Source of the DNA: Gammaproteobacteria bacterium
Lineage (GTDB): Bacteria; Pseudomonadota; Gammaproteobacteria; Steroidobacterales; Steroidobacteraceae
DNA length: 64,000 nt
Reading direction: 5' to 3'
NCBI GenBank assembly: GCA_025357835.1
Contig: JANYLM010000043.1
Coordinates: 1-64,000 of the forward strand
Position numbers and translations under genes: made by a program. Every line of letters begins with the position of its first letter. Positions within the stretch are counted from its first letter, which is position 1. Below, piece by piece: positions 25,985-35,586 of the stretch. The notes beneath the pieces are model-generated. The model did no database searches and was not told the origin of the DNA. It worked only from the letters and a program-made list of their open reading frames with translations.

Positions 25985-26689
25985 ATGTCGAATTCAAACG
26001 CAGCAGTGCTCGTCGCAACGGACCTCGCCAAGGATTTCGTCCAGGGGGACGTGAAAATCCAGGTGCTGCGCGCAGTGTCCATCAGCGTCCGGCCCGGCGA
26101 GCGCATCGCCATCGTCGGCGCTTCGGGTTCCGGCAAAACGACGCTTTTACAGTTGTTGGGAGGTCTGGATTTGCCCACCGGCGGAACTGTCGAGATCGCC
26201 GGATCTGCGATGCACCGTTTGAACGATACAGAGCGCGGACATTTGCGTAACAGCGCCGTGGGTTTCGTTTATCAATTTCATCACCTGCTGCCGGAATTCA
26301 CCGCCCTCGAAAATGTTGCGATGCCGCTCTTGGTGCGGCGAATGAATCCGCGCGCCGCGAAGGAACGAGCGAGCGCGCTATTGGCGCGCGTCGGATTGAC
26401 CGAACGCCTTGCACATCGGCCCTCGCAACTCTCCGGCGGCGAACGGCAGCGCGCCGCGGTGGCTCGTGCGCTGGTCACTCAGCCGAGACTGGTGCTGGCC
26501 GATGAGCCCACGGGTAACCTCGACGGCTCGAATGCGGCGCAGGTGTTCGAATTGATGCTGGAACTGAATCGCGAACTCGGCACCAGTCTGGTCATCGTGA
26601 CTCACGATGAACGATTGGCTGCGCGGCTGGATAGGGTGCTGGTTCTGGCCGATGGATTTCTAGTGGAGCGCGGCGTCACGGGCGGCTGA
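25985..26689 (+). CDS. lolD: Lipoprotein-releasing ABC transporter ATP-binding protein LolD
   Basis: 234-residue ATPase powering the Lol permeases. Walker A is [10 protein letters not shown] (about residues 44-53), Q-loop [20 protein letters not shown] (about 92-111), signature [15 protein letters not shown] (about 146-160), Walker [13 protein letters not shown] (about 166-177), H-loop [22 protein letters not shown] is characteristic of LolD. I chose ATG 25985 after GGATAGGAAAGATA; an upstream in-frame extension overlaps the permease gene. The last 30 bases overlap the convergent DUF2062 gene. Confidence 0.94.
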   Translation: MSNSNAAVLVATDLAKDFVQGDVKIQVLRAVSISVRPGERIAIVGASGSGKTTLLQLLGGLDLPTGGTVEIAGSAMHRLNDTERGHLRNSAVGFVYQFHHLLPEFTALENVAMPLLVRRMNPRAAKERASALLARVGLTERLAHRPSQLSGGERQRAAVARALVTQPRLVLADEPTGNLDGSNAAQVFELMLELNRELGTSLVIVTHDERLAARLDRVLVLADGFLVERGVTGG

Positions 26690-27250
26690 TTTGGCGCGGG
26701 AACTGCATTTTGCGCGCCTGCGCCGTAGATAGTAGAGGGCGCGCACGCGCCAAGCGCATTCCGCCAACACATAGCCGGTTCCGGCCGCGACCAATCCGAG
26801 CACCAGCGCTCCGAGCAGCAGCGGCGCCCACAATTGGCTCATTTGCGCCCAAAGGTGCCGATGATGCAATTCATGCAGCATGGGCCGCAGGTCCATTCCC
26901 ATGAGCTTGGCGCCCACCCAGATCGAGCCGGCGACCTGCGGCAGCCAGGTGAAGGGGTTGCTGATGAATACCGTGGCGATTAGCACGGGCAGGTTCAACC
27001 GAAATAGCATCCCCAAGATGACGCAGGTTACAAGATGCACCGGCAGGGGAGTGGGTGGAATAAATGCGATAAACAGGCCCAGGGCAAACGCCCGCGTAAC
27101 GCTGTGCCGGTGGAAAGTCCAGCAGCCACGATTGAGCACCAGTGCCTTAAAAGGCTTCAAACACCAGAGTTTCTCCAGCGTATGGCGGTCGGGTGTAATG
27201 CGTTTAAGCCAGCGTTGCATGGATTGCGATTGACTCCCAGGAGGCGGCAT
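26660..27250 (-). CDS. DUF2062 family membrane protein
   Basis: About 196 residues with the DUF2062 block [20 protein letters not shown] and [20 protein letters not shown], followed by two more hydrophobic stretches and a very basic C-terminal tail ([16 protein letters not shown]). A small inner-membrane protein of unknown function, often near lipid A and lipoprotein genes. The start is uncertain: ATG 27250 or ATG 27220 (MQRWLKRI, the more family-like beginning); GGGAG lies 13 bases before the latter. The 3' end overlaps lolD by 30 bases tail to tail. Confidence 0.72.
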   Translation of the reverse strand: MPPPGSQSQSMQRWLKRITPDRHTLEKLWCLKPFKALVLNRGCWTFHRHSVTRAFALGLFIAFIPPTPLPVHLVTCVILGMLFRLNLPVLIATVFISNPFTWLPQVAGSIWVGAKLMGMDLRPMLHELHHRHLWAQMSQLWAPLLLGALVLGLVAAGTGYVLAECAWRVRALYYLRRRRAKCSSRAKSAARDAALH

Positions 27251-27344
27251 TATGCCGTTTTCGCAGATCAGCGACAGTGAACCAGGGCCCCCGGCCAAAT
27301 CAACGAGTTAGCCTCCGGCCGATGGCCGTATCTGAACCGTCGGC

Positions 27345-27379
27345 GGTCAAGTATCATGCCCGCAGATTTATACTTGATC
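27345..27379 (+). promoter_or_regulatory. Operator-like inverted repeat and -10 element upstream of exbB
   Basis: GGTCAAGTAT (27345-27354) and ATACTTGATC (27370-27379) are inverted repeats matching at 9 of 10 positions, 15 bases apart. A -10-like TATACT lies at 27369-27374 inside the right arm, so a regulator bound here would block the promoter. Expected transcript start is near 27381, just before the AGAGGA ribosome site. The repeat is not a Fur box. Confidence 0.45.
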
Positions 27380-27391
27380 AAAGAGGACGCA

Positions 27392-28015
27392 ATGTGGGAG
27401 ATCATCCGCGCAGGCGGCGGCTTCATGTGGCCGATTATTTTATGTTCCATCGCAGCGGTGGCCATCATTTTGGAGCGCCTTTGGACTTTACAAAGCAGCC
27501 GCGTCATACCGCGCGACCTGTCGCAGAAGGTCTGGAACTGGATCGAAGCGGATCAGCTCAGCGATAAACTGGTGGCGGCACTTGAGCAGAATTCGCCTCT
27601 CGGCAAGCTCTTGGCCATCGGACTCGCCAATCGCAATAAGCCGCGCGCGCTGATGGTGGAGCGGCTGGAGGATGGCGGGCGGCACGTGGTGCACGAACTG
27701 GAGCGATTTCTGAACACTCTGGGCACCATCGCGGCGGTCGCGCCGCTGCTGGGTTTGCTCGGGACGGTGGCGGGCATCATTCACGCGTTCAATGCGATCA
27801 CGGCCAATGGAATCGGCGACCCAAGAATATTGTCGGGCGGCATCGGCGAGGCGCTCATTACGACGGCGGCCGGATTGACGGTGGCGATTCCGTCGTTGAT
27901 CGCCTATCGTTTTTTGCGTGGCAAGGTGGAGCGGCTGGTCGTGCGCATGGAAAAAGAAGCCATGAAGCTCGTCGACGCCTTGGACGAGCGCGGCAGGCTG
28001 GTCGCGGCCGAATGA
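27392..28015 (+). CDS. exbB: MotA/TolQ/ExbB proton channel family protein
   Basis: 207-residue inner-membrane subunit of a proton-motive-force motor (ExbB/TolQ type). First membrane segment about residues 10-30 (GGGFMWPIILCSIAAVAII). Two more segments at about 115-145 and 155-180 contain the family's APLLGLLGTVAGIIHAF and GGIGEALITTAAGLTVAIPS. ATG 27392 follows AGAGGACGCA; the frame back to 27356 crosses the promoter. It is followed immediately by exbD. In this exbB-exbD-msbA-lpxK order the pair may energise a TonB partner; no tonB is present here. Confidence 0.9.
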   Translation: MWEIIRAGGGFMWPIILCSIAAVAIILERLWTLQSSRVIPRDLSQKVWNWIEADQLSDKLVAALEQNSPLGKLLAIGLANRNKPRALMVERLEDGGRHVVHELERFLNTLGTIAAVAPLLGLLGTVAGIIHAFNAITANGIGDPRILSGGIGEALITTAAGLTVAIPSLIAYRFLRGKVERLVVRMEKEAMKLVDALDERGRLVAAE

Positions 28016-28016
28016 C

Positions 28017-28439
28017 ATGAACCTGCGACCGCGTCACCGTGAGGATCCCGAGATCAACTTGATTTCGATGATCGACGTGCTGTTGGTGCTGTTGATCTTC
28101 TTTATGGTTTCGACCACCTTCAACCAAGAGGGCCGCGTCAAAGTTCAACTGCCGCAGGCCAGCGAGACACCGGTGCCGCGAGGGGCGCATGAGCCGTTGG
28201 TGATCACGGTGACTGCGGAAGGCGGCTACCGGGTCAACGAGCGCAGCTTGATAAACGCCAGCGCTGACACCTTGCGGGCCGCGCTGCTCAAGGAAGCCGG
28301 CGCCGACCGGGGCCCCATTACCATTCGCGCCGATGCGCGCAGCACCCATCAAGCCGTGGTGACCGCCATGGACGTGGCGGGCCGGCTGGGTTTCGCCCAG
28401 CTCAACATTGCGACCGTACATGAGGAAGGTTCGCCTTGA
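28017..28439 (+). CDS. exbD: ExbD/TolR family protein
   Basis: 140-residue partner of ExbB. A single membrane segment at about residues 14-36 (INLISMIDVLLVLLIFFMV) carries the essential membrane Asp in the SMIDVLLV stretch. A periplasmic domain follows with PQASETPVPRG and a C-terminal TIRADARSTHQAVVTAMD block typical of ExbD. It starts one base after the exbB stop, and its stop overlaps the msbA TTG. Confidence 0.92.
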   Translation: MNLRPRHREDPEINLISMIDVLLVLLIFFMVSTTFNQEGRVKVQLPQASETPVPRGAHEPLVITVTAEGGYRVNERSLINASADTLRAALLKEAGADRGPITIRADARSTHQAVVTAMDVAGRLGFAQLNIATVHEEGSP

Positions 28440-30205
28440 GCGTGACCGCCGCCGCTCGCTCTCGGCCTGCCGGCGATTCTTGGTCGATCTATCGGCGGCT
28501 GTTGAAATACGCGAAACCCTATCTCGGCGTATTTCTGGTCGGCGTGCTGGGCGCTGTGCTGTTTGCGGTGTCCAATGCCGCCCTGGCGTACTTGGTCAAG
28601 AAATTCCTCAACGGCGCGTTCGTGGTGAAAAACCCGGCCATTCTGTGGGAAGTACCCATTGGGGTCGTGGTGCTGTTCACTCTGCGAGGCATCGGGGACT
28701 ATGTGCAGAGCTACTACCCCAGCTGGGTCGGAAGGCAGGTCATTAAGGGCCTGAGGCACGATGTATTCTCGCACTATCTGCGCCTGCCCACTGCGTATCT
28801 CGATTTGCAGCAGTCCGGACATCTACTGTCAAAGTTGACCAATAACATCGAGCTGGTGGCGACGGCGGCGACCAGCGCGGCGATCTCGCTCATTAGCGAC
28901 ACCCTGACCATCCTCGCGCTGTTGATCTGGATGTTCTACATGAATTGGCGCCTCGCGGTGTTCTGCATCATCGCCGCGCCCATCATCGGCTGGTTGATGA
29001 AAATCGCCAACCGCAGCTTCCGCCGCTATAGCGAACGAATTCAAAAATCCATGGGCGACATTACGCGGGTCGCCAAGGAAGCGATCGATGCACATCGCTT
29101 GATTAAGATTTTCAATGCCGAGGATCATCAAACCGAGCGATTCGAACAAGTCAACGAACACAATCGCGCGTCGAATATGAAGCTGATCCGCGCGAAGGCC
29201 ATCAGCAACCCGGTGGTGCAGTGCATAGCATCGATAGCGCTCGGCAGCGTCCTTTACGTCGCGATACGCCAAGTGTTTACCCACCATATGCAGGTCGACG
29301 AGTTCTTTGGTTTTCTGACCGCCTTGATGCTCATTCCGGCACCCCTGCGCAGCTTGGTCAACATGAGTGGTCCGCTGCAGCAAGGCATCGCCGCAGGCCA
29401 CAGCGTGTTCGAAATCCTGGATCACCCCACAGAAGGCAGTGGCGGTTCGCTGCACTTGACGCGCGCCCGCGGCGACATCGAGTTTCGCGATGTCTCTTTT
29501 GCTTATGGCAGCGAAAAGGGCGACGTGCTGCGCAATGTGAGTTTTCATGTGCGTCCCGGCGAAACCGTGGCCATCGTCGGACGATCCGGCAGCGGCAAGA
29601 CGACGTTGGTCGGTCTGGTACCGCGCTTCTACGATGTGCAGCAGGGTTCGGTGCTGTTGGACGGAGTCGATGTGCGCGAGTACCGACTGACGGACTTGCG
29701 TTCCCAGGTGAGCCTGGTGAGCCAGGATGTGGTTTTGTTCAATGACACCATACGCAACAACATCGCCTTCAACGCCGTCGATAGAACGGATGCGGAGTTG
29801 GAAGCGGCCGCGCGCGCCGCCAATGTCATGGAGTTCGTTGCTCAGCAGCCTCGGGGGTTCGATACCTCCTTGACGGACCGCGGCCAGAATCTTTCCGGGG
29901 GACAGCGGCAGCGGATATCCATCGCGCGAGCCCTGCTCAAGGATTCCCCTGTGCTGATCTTGGACGAGGCCACGGCATCGCTCGACAACGAGTCTGAGAG
30001 GCGAGTGCAGCAGGAGCTGGGAATACTAATGCAGGGTCGTACGACATTGGTGATTGCCCACCGCTTGTCCACGGTCGAAGGCGCAGATCGAATCATCGTT
30101 CTAGACCAGGGCCGCATCGTGGAGAGCGGCAATCACCGGGATCTGTTGGCGCGGGGCGGATTGTACGCGGCCCTGCACGGAATGTTGGCCAACGCCTCGG
30201 CCTAA
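28436..30205 (+). CDS. msbA: Lipid A export ABC transporter MsbA
   Basis: 589-residue half-transporter that flips lipid A-core across the inner membrane. A six-segment ABC exporter domain (about 25-330) is followed by the nucleotide-binding domain: Walker A GRSGSGKTT (about 382-390), Q-loop VSQDVVLFNDTIRNNIAF, signature NLSGGQRQRISIARALL (about 484-500), Walker B VLILDEATASLDNES. Sequence features such as QSYYPSWVGRQVIKGLRHDV match MsbA rather than general exporters. The start is TTG 28436 overlapping the exbD stop, with GTG 28442 as an alternative. lpxK follows, as in E. coli. Confidence 0.95.
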   Translation: MSVTAAARSRPAGDSWSIYRRLLKYAKPYLGVFLVGVLGAVLFAVSNAALAYLVKKFLNGAFVVKNPAILWEVPIGVVVLFTLRGIGDYVQSYYPSWVGRQVIKGLRHDVFSHYLRLPTAYLDLQQSGHLLSKLTNNIELVATAATSAAISLISDTLTILALLIWMFYMNWRLAVFCIIAAPIIGWLMKIANRSFRRYSERIQKSMGDITRVAKEAIDAHRLIKIFNAEDHQTERFEQVNEHNRASNMKLIRAKAISNPVVQCIASIALGSVLYVAIRQVFTHHMQVDEFFGFLTALMLIPAPLRSLVNMSGPLQQGIAAGHSVFEILDHPTEGSGGSLHLTRARGDIEFRDVSFAYGSEKGDVLRNVSFHVRPGETVAIVGRSGSGKTTLVGLVPRFYDVQQGSVLLDGVDVREYRLTDLRSQVSLVSQDVVLFNDTIRNNIAFNAVDRTDAELEAAARAANVMEFVAQQPRGFDTSLTDRGQNLSGGQRQRISIARALLKDSPVLILDEATASLDNESERRVQQELGILMQGRTTLVIAHRLSTVEGADRIIVLDQGRIVESGNHRDLLARGGLYAALHGMLANASA

Positions 30206-30214
30206 GCGCCGCCC

Positions 30215-31219
30215 ATGTCGCTGCAATCCTGGCTCAATCGAATTTGGTACGACGGTGCCTCGCCGCCAGGGTGGTTATTGCCGCTGTCGCTGACCTACGG
30301 CGCCATGGCGGCAGCGCGCCGCTATATGTACGCCAAGCACCTTCGCAAGTCGACACAGGTGTCCTTGCCGGTGGTGGTGGTCGGAAACTTAAGCGTGGGG
30401 GGGACGGGAAAGACGCCCTTGGTGTGCTGGTTAGTTGCGCGATTGACCGATCTTGGGTTCAAGCCGGGGGTTGTCACCCGCGGCTATGGAGGCTCCTCCG
30501 GCAAAGTGCGGCTCCTGCAATTGTCCGATGATCCCAACGTGGTGGGCGATGAGTCCATTCTGCTGGCGCGCCGCACGGGCGCGCCGGTGGCAATAGGCCG
30601 CGATCGTCCGGCGGCGTCGCAATTATTGGTGAATGCGGGATGCGACGTCGTTGTGAGCGACGACGGTCTGCAGCACTATGCCTTGGCGCGCGACTGCGAA
30701 ATCGTCGTCATCGACGGCGATCGTCGCTTCGGCAATGGTTGGCTGCTGCCGGCCGGCCCCTTGCGCGAGCCGCCGGCACGATTGGCGGCCGCGGACGCCG
30801 TCGTGGTGAACGGCGGGCGGGCGCTGCTCGACGGAGCTCTGAGCATGCGGCTCGAGGCGAAAAGCGCCATGGGTCTGATCGGCGGCGGCGCCAAGGCATT
30901 GGGCGAGTTTGCGGGTCATTCGGTGCATGCCGTCGCGGGCATCGGCAACCCGGAACGATTTTTCAACATGCTGCGCGCTCACGGCATCGAGGTGACGGGT
31001 CACCCGCTGCCGGATCATGCGCGCCTGAAGGCGGCGGATATTTCTTTCGCCGATCGGCGTCCGGTGCTCATGACCGAGAAAGATGCCGTAAAATGCGGGC
31101 GGATAGCCGGGCCGCAGCATTGGTATGTGCCGGTGACCGCGAGTTTCGACGGCGGCGAATCCAAAACGCTGCTGGACATCGTGACTCAGGCTATTTATAG
31201 GCGCGTAGCACGCGCGTGA
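30215..31219 (+). CDS. lpxK: Tetraacyldisaccharide 4'-kinase LpxK
   Basis: Membrane-bound kinase phosphorylating the 4' position of the lipid A precursor, 334 residues. The N-terminal helix [13 protein letters not shown] leads to the P-loop [16 protein letters not shown] (about residues 53-68), RGYGG (about 89), a DDGLQHY motif (about 149-155) and the late block [10 protein letters not shown]. Start ATG is nine bases after the msbA stop. Confidence 0.95.
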   Translation: MSLQSWLNRIWYDGASPPGWLLPLSLTYGAMAAARRYMYAKHLRKSTQVSLPVVVVGNLSVGGTGKTPLVCWLVARLTDLGFKPGVVTRGYGGSSGKVRLLQLSDDPNVVGDESILLARRTGAPVAIGRDRPAASQLLVNAGCDVVVSDDGLQHYALARDCEIVVIDGDRRFGNGWLLPAGPLREPPARLAAADAVVVNGGRALLDGALSMRLEAKSAMGLIGGGAKALGEFAGHSVHAVAGIGNPERFFNMLRAHGIEVTGHPLPDHARLKAADISFADRRPVLMTEKDAVKCGRIAGPQHWYVPVTASFDGGESKTLLDIVTQAIYRRVARA

Positions 31220-31226
31220 GGTTGTC

Positions 31227-31421
31227 ATGGATAAGCGTTTGCTCGACTTGTTGGTATGTCCGATTTGCAAGGGACCCTTGCGTAGCTGCGGTGCGGGCAA
31301 CACGCTGGAACTCGTGTGCCGGCCGGATCGGCTGGCCTACCCTGTACGCGATGGGATTCCCTTGATGTTGCCGGAGGAGGCTCGAGTGTTAGGCGCCGAT
31401 GATCCCTTGCTGGACCACTAG
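31227..31421 (+). CDS. Trm112/YcaR family small protein
   Basis: 64-residue protein of the Trm112 family (E. coli YcaR), always found between lpxK and kdsB. The start [18 protein letters not shown] has the CxxC of the zinc-binding site, with two further Cys at about residues 24 and 34. The C-terminal strand is [17 protein letters not shown]. Its exact role in bacteria is not established; in other systems Trm112 activates methyltransferases. Confidence 0.9.
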   Translation: MDKRLLDLLVCPICKGPLRSCGAGNTLELVCRPDRLAYPVRDGIPLMLPEEARVLGADDPLLDH

Positions 31422-31437
31422 CTTAAGACCGCGACCC

Positions 31438-32193
31438 ATGTTTCACGTCATCATCCCGGCGCGATTTTCCGCATCGCGCCTTCCGGGCAAGCCTCTTCTG
31501 ACCATCGGCGATCGACCACTGATCCAATGGGTGTGGCAGTGCGCGCGGCTGAGCGGTGCGTTGTCCGTGACCGTCGCGACCGACGATGCGCGCATCTTTG
31601 ATGCGGCCATGGGCTTCGGCGCCGACTGCGTGATGACCTCGCCGCAGCACGCTTCAGGCACCGATAGAATCGCCGAAGTGGTGCGGGGCAAGGACTTTGC
31701 GGCAGATGATGTGGTGGTGAATCTGCAGGGCGACGAGCCCATGATGCCGGCGGCGGTGGTGAAGGAAGTCGCGCAAGCCTTGAGTTCACGGCCGCGGATC
31801 GATATCGCCACGGCGGTCGCGCCCATCCAATCGTTGGCGGAATTTCTCGATGCCGCCTGTGTGAAGGCGGTGCGCGCCGGGGATGGCCGAGCCCTGTACT
31901 TCAGCCGCGCGCCGGTGCCCTGGCCGCGCGACAGCGTCGCGGGCGGTCAGCCGAGCCGATTTGATGGAGCGTGGCGACACATCGGCATCTATGCCTATCG
32001 TGTGCGCAGCTTGCTGCAATTCGCCTCATGGCCGCCGACGCCGCTGGAGGAAGCCGAGAGCCTGGAGCAGCTCCGTGCATTGGAGCATGGCATGCAGATC
32101 CACCTGGTGACATTGTCGGAGGCGCCGCCCGCGGGCGTCGATACGCCCCAAGACTTGCAGCGCGTGCGCAGCACCTTGCAAAAGGTTTCGTAG
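31438..32193 (+). CDS. kdsB: 3-deoxy-manno-octulosonate cytidylyltransferase KdsB
   Basis: Activates Kdo to CMP-Kdo for LPS inner core synthesis, 251 residues. The nucleotide-binding motif is IPARFSASRLPGKPL (about residues 6-20). The substrate loop HASGTDRIAEV (about 73-83), NLQGDEPMMP (about 97-106) and HIGIYAYR (about 181-188) are conserved. I chose ATG 31438, which begins MFHVIIPAR as in the family; the frame back to 31399 overlaps the Trm112 gene. Confidence 0.95.
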   Translation: MFHVIIPARFSASRLPGKPLLTIGDRPLIQWVWQCARLSGALSVTVATDDARIFDAAMGFGADCVMTSPQHASGTDRIAEVVRGKDFAADDVVVNLQGDEPMMPAAVVKEVAQALSSRPRIDIATAVAPIQSLAEFLDAACVKAVRAGDGRALYFSRAPVPWPRDSVAGGQPSRFDGAWRHIGIYAYRVRSLLQFASWPPTPLEEAESLEQLRALEHGMQIHLVTLSEAPPAGVDTPQDLQRVRSTLQKVS

Positions 32194-32227
32194 GGGCCAG
32201 TACAAGCCGCACAACCAAGGTTCATTG

Positions 32228-33037
32228 ATGCCATTTACGATTTCTCATGCCGCTGCCGTGTTGCCTTTTTCGCGTTTGCTGGCGCGCTGGCGCCTGCTAT
32301 CCGCGGTGGTCATCGGCGCCATGGTTCCTGACTTCGGACTGTTTTTTCCCTGGCGCATCCACCGCTTCGAGACGCACAGCGCCTTGGCACTGGTCACCTT
32401 TTGCCTGCCGCTGGGCTTGGCCACCTATTGGATTTTTCAGTATGCGATCAAAACGCCGGTATTGGAGGTGTTGCCGGAGGGCGCCTACGCGCGCTGGCGT
32501 CCGTTTTCCTCGCCCGCGGATTTTCGCAGTGTGCGCCAGTGGATTTCGGCCGGCTTTGGAGTGTTGGCCGGAGCGCTTACGCACCTAGTGTGGGATGCGT
32601 TCACTCACGAGAATGCGCGCGGTATTCGTTTGCTCCCATGGCTTGAAGACCCCGTCGTGGATATCGGCAGCCACCGCCTGGCGGGGGTGCGGCTGATGCA
32701 GGACGGCAGTTCTTTGATCGGCCTCGCGGTGGTCCTGGCACTGGTTTGGTATGGCCTGCGCCGCGGTCGCGAGACACCCGTGCCGGCGCGCGCTTTGCGG
32801 CTTGCGGAGCGTCGAGTATGGGTGCTGATCTATATTGTCATGGCGTCCGCCCTGAGCGTCGGCTGGTTGCTATGGGCGCGTTTGGGGGAACCTACAGGGC
32901 ATTCTGTGAAGGCGCTTGCCACCGGCGTTGCAGTGGCCACCTTACGTGGCCTGGCCATGGCGCTGCTGTGCACGAGTCTCGCCCTGGACTGGCGTCTGCG
33001 CGCGCTCCGTTTATCGAGCGCGCGCAGATCGGCGTAA
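32228..33037 (+). CDS. DUF4184 family membrane protein
   Basis: 269-residue membrane protein beginning MPFTISHAAAVLPFSRLL, the DUF4184 signature, with VIGAMVPDFGLFFPW near residue 32. Several hydrophobic segments follow (about 55-75, 110-130, 160-180, 195-220, 225-255). The His and Asp positions near the start and in LTHLVWDAFTHENARG (about 118-133) resemble membrane metal-dependent hydrolase families, but activity is unknown. ATG 32228 is used; the TTG three bases earlier adds only one residue. It converges on rne with a 17-base gap. Confidence 0.75.
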   Translation: MPFTISHAAAVLPFSRLLARWRLLSAVVIGAMVPDFGLFFPWRIHRFETHSALALVTFCLPLGLATYWIFQYAIKTPVLEVLPEGAYARWRPFSSPADFRSVRQWISAGFGVLAGALTHLVWDAFTHENARGIRLLPWLEDPVVDIGSHRLAGVRLMQDGSSLIGLAVVLALVWYGLRRGRETPVPARALRLAERRVWVLIYIVMASALSVGWLLWARLGEPTGHSVKALATGVAVATLRGLAMALLCTSLALDWRLRALRLSSARRSA

Positions 33038-33054
33038 TCGGGCTTTAGAACGCC

Positions 33055-35586
33055 CTAGCGATCGTCCGTACCGCCGCGAGACGGGTCGCTCGGCGCCGAT
33101 GACCACACTACGTACTTGCCATCGGTGCCGGTGCTCGAGGCCGCCGCATCGGGGGCCTGTGCCGGCGGCGCGGTGTCGCGGGCCGGTGCCACTGTGTCCG
33201 AAGCGGGTCGTTCACCCGCAGGCTCGAAGGGCGCCGGCGAACCGCCGCCCGCATTGCCATCGGCGCCCGCGGAAGCGGCAGCCGGTCCGGGATTTGTGCC
33301 CGGCCCTTGGCTCGATCCCTGGCTTGCACCCTGGTTGGCGACGCCACCGTTGGGGGTGTTCTCGCCACCCTCGCGTCGACCCCGGCCACGCCGCCGCCGA
33401 CTTCGCCCGCCACGCTCACCGCCGGAGCGCTCGCCGCCGGCTCCTGCCTCGACGGAACGCGGCTCGCCGCCACGTGACTGTTGGTCGTTACGCGGTGGCT
33501 GGTCAGCCCGCGGTTGATCAGAGCGCGGCGCCTGCTCGCCGCGCACTGCCTGCTCTGGACGGGATGGCTGGTCCGCACGCGGCGCCTCCTGGCGCTGCCC
33601 GCCAGAATTGCGCTCCTGTTGAGCGCCGCCTTCGGGACGGCGCGAAGCTGAATCGCTGCGATTCTCGCCGCGCGGACGTCCATCACGGCGCGGGTCTCGC
33701 GGTCCATCTCGCCGTACATCGCGATTCCGGTCGCGGTCGCCGCGATCTCGGTTTCGATCCCGGTCGCCGCCGCTGCGATAACGGTCGTGACGCGCATCGC
33801 GAGGCGCCGGGCGGTCGCGTTGGGTGTTCGCTGTGGAGGACGCAGCCGCCTTGGGGGCGGGACTAGCGCCGCCACCGAACAGCCAACGCCACAGGCGCAC
33901 CAAGACACCCGCTTGCGGCACGGCCTCCGGCGCCGGCGCAGGAGTGGGTTCGGGCATCGGAATGATGGGAGCTACCGAGGCCGGCAATATGCTGGGAACC
34001 ACGGGCACATCACCCTGTGGCTTCTTGTCGCGATTTCCGATGTTCGAATCATCGACGCTGGGCTGATCGGCCAACTGGTAGCTGACGGTGGAATTTTCCG
34101 GCAGCTCCTTTTCGTCGTCGCGGATTCGCCGCAGCGTGTACGCCGGCGTCTGCATGTGCGGATTGGGCACGATCACTAGGGACACCTTGTCGCGCGACTC
34201 GATTTGATTCAGCCAATCGCGCTTCTCGTTCATGAGATAGGTGGCGACGTCGACCGGCACTTGCGCGATGACTCTGCCGGTGCGCTCCTTGCGCGCCTCT
34301 TCGCCGATCAAGCGCAATAGGGCGAGCGACATCGATTCGACGCCGCGTATCGTGCCCATGCCGCTGCATCGCGGGCAGTTGATATGAGTGGTCTCGCTCA
34401 GCGCGGGCCGCAGCCGCTGGCGCGACAGCTCGAGCAGGCCGAAACGCGACAGCCGTCCCAGTTGGATGCGTGCGCGATCCATCTTGACCGCGTCCCGCAG
34501 CATGTCTTCCACGGCACGCTGGTTTGTCTGCGACTCCATGTCGATGAAGTCGATGACGATGAGCCCGCCGATGTCGCGCAGGCGCAGCTGCCGCGCGATT
34601 TCCTCGGCGGCTTCCAGATTGGTGTTGCGCGCCGTTGCTTCGATATCGCCGCCCCGGGTGCTGCGGGCCGAGTTGATGTCGATGGACACCAGCGCTTCGG
34701 TGTGGTCGATCACCAAGCTTCCGCCCGAAGGCAGGGTGACCTTGTGGGAATACGCGGACTCGATTTGGCTTTCGATCTGGTAGCGCGTGAACAGCGGCAC
34801 GGGGTCCTGGTACAGCTTGAGTTTGCGCTGCGCGTCGGCAGGCATGAAACGCTGCATGTATTCCTGGGCCTTTTGAAAAGCCTCAGGCTGATCGATGAGA
34901 CATTCGCCCACATCGTCGGAGAAGTAATCGCGAAGTCCGCGAGTCACCGCATCGCTTTCCTGAAAAATCAGGAACGGCGCCGGCCGGCCGTCGTTGGCGG
35001 CCACGATGGCCTCCCATGCGGTCTTGAGATTATTCAAATCCCACTGCAGTTCTTCGGTGGATCGGCCGACCCCCGCGGTGCGCACGATGGCGCCCATGGA
35101 GTCGGGGATCTGCAGGCCGTTCATAGCCTCGCGCATTTGATCGCGATCTTCGCCTTCGATGCGGCGCGAGACGCCGCCCGCGCGCGGGTTGTTCGGCATC
35201 AATACCAAGAAGCGTCCGGCAAGGCTAATGAAGGTGGTGAGGGCCGCACCCTTGTTGCCGCGCTCTTCTTTCTCCACCTGAACGATTAGTTCCTGGCCTT
35301 CCTGCAGCTGGTCCTTGATGTTCAGCCTGCCGCCCGCGGCCGGCTGCGAGCGGAAGTATTCCTTGGAGACTTCTTTCAGCGGTAAAAAGCCGTGGCGTTG
35401 CGCGCCGTACTCGACGAATGCCGCTTCGAGACTGGGCTCTACGCGGGTAATCCGGCCTTTATAGATATTGGATTTTTTCTGTTCCCGTGACGGGATCTCA
35501 ATCGATAAGTCGTAGAGTTTCTGACCATCGACGAGTGCGACTCGCAGTTCTTCTTCTTGAACTGCGTTGACGAGCATTCTTTTCAT
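33055..35586 (-). CDS. rne: Ribonuclease E
   Basis: 843-residue endoribonuclease, the scaffold of the RNA degradosome. The start [20 protein letters not shown] is the exact family beginning (ATG 35586; an extra ATG at 35595 adds three residues). S1 domain about 37-120, catalytic Asp residues in VSIDINSAR and [12 protein letters not shown], zinc link CPRCSGMG near residue 404. After about residue 500 the chain is disordered: an Arg/Asp-rich RD repeat ([16 protein letters not shown]), an Arg-rich RRRRGRGRR block, Gly/Ala/Pro stretches, and a short aromatic end piece [12 protein letters not shown]. Together these suggest RNA-binding and partner-binding sites. Confidence 0.95.
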   Translation of the reverse strand: MKRMLVNAVQEEELRVALVDGQKLYDLSIEIPSREQKKSNIYKGRITRVEPSLEAAFVEYGAQRHGFLPLKEVSKEYFRSQPAAGGRLNIKDQLQEGQELIVQVEKEERGNKGAALTTFISLAGRFLVLMPNNPRAGGVSRRIEGEDRDQMREAMNGLQIPDSMGAIVRTAGVGRSTEELQWDLNNLKTAWEAIVAANDGRPAPFLIFQESDAVTRGLRDYFSDDVGECLIDQPEAFQKAQEYMQRFMPADAQRKLKLYQDPVPLFTRYQIESQIESAYSHKVTLPSGGSLVIDHTEALVSIDINSARSTRGGDIEATARNTNLEAAEEIARQLRLRDIGGLIVIDFIDMESQTNQRAVEDMLRDAVKMDRARIQLGRLSRFGLLELSRQRLRPALSETTHINCPRCSGMGTIRGVESMSLALLRLIGEEARKERTGRVIAQVPVDVATYLMNEKRDWLNQIESRDKVSLVIVPNPHMQTPAYTLRRIRDDEKELPENSTVSYQLADQPSVDDSNIGNRDKKPQGDVPVVPSILPASVAPIIPMPEPTPAPAPEAVPQAGVLVRLWRWLFGGGASPAPKAAASSTANTQRDRPAPRDARHDRYRSGGDRDRNRDRGDRDRNRDVRRDGPRDPRRDGRPRGENRSDSASRRPEGGAQQERNSGGQRQEAPRADQPSRPEQAVRGEQAPRSDQPRADQPPRNDQQSRGGEPRSVEAGAGGERSGGERGGRSRRRRGRGRREGGENTPNGGVANQGASQGSSQGPGTNPGPAAASAGADGNAGGGSPAPFEPAGERPASDTVAPARDTAPPAQAPDAAASSTGTDGKYVVWSSAPSDPSRGGTDDR

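Noticed and set aside
33500-33800. Possible CRISPR or tandem-repeat array in the 33.5-33.8 kb region
   Set aside because: Repeats are degenerate codon-level RD and Q/P/R repeats inside rne, with no regular spacer units.
32916-33866. 316-codon plus-strand Arg/Pro-rich frame opposite the rne tail
   Set aside because: Mirror of the RNase E Arg/Asp/Gly repeats; starts inside another gene and has no independent support.
34384-35289. 301-codon plus-strand frame opposite rne
   Set aside because: Lies in the conserved catalytic part of RNase E; shadow frame.
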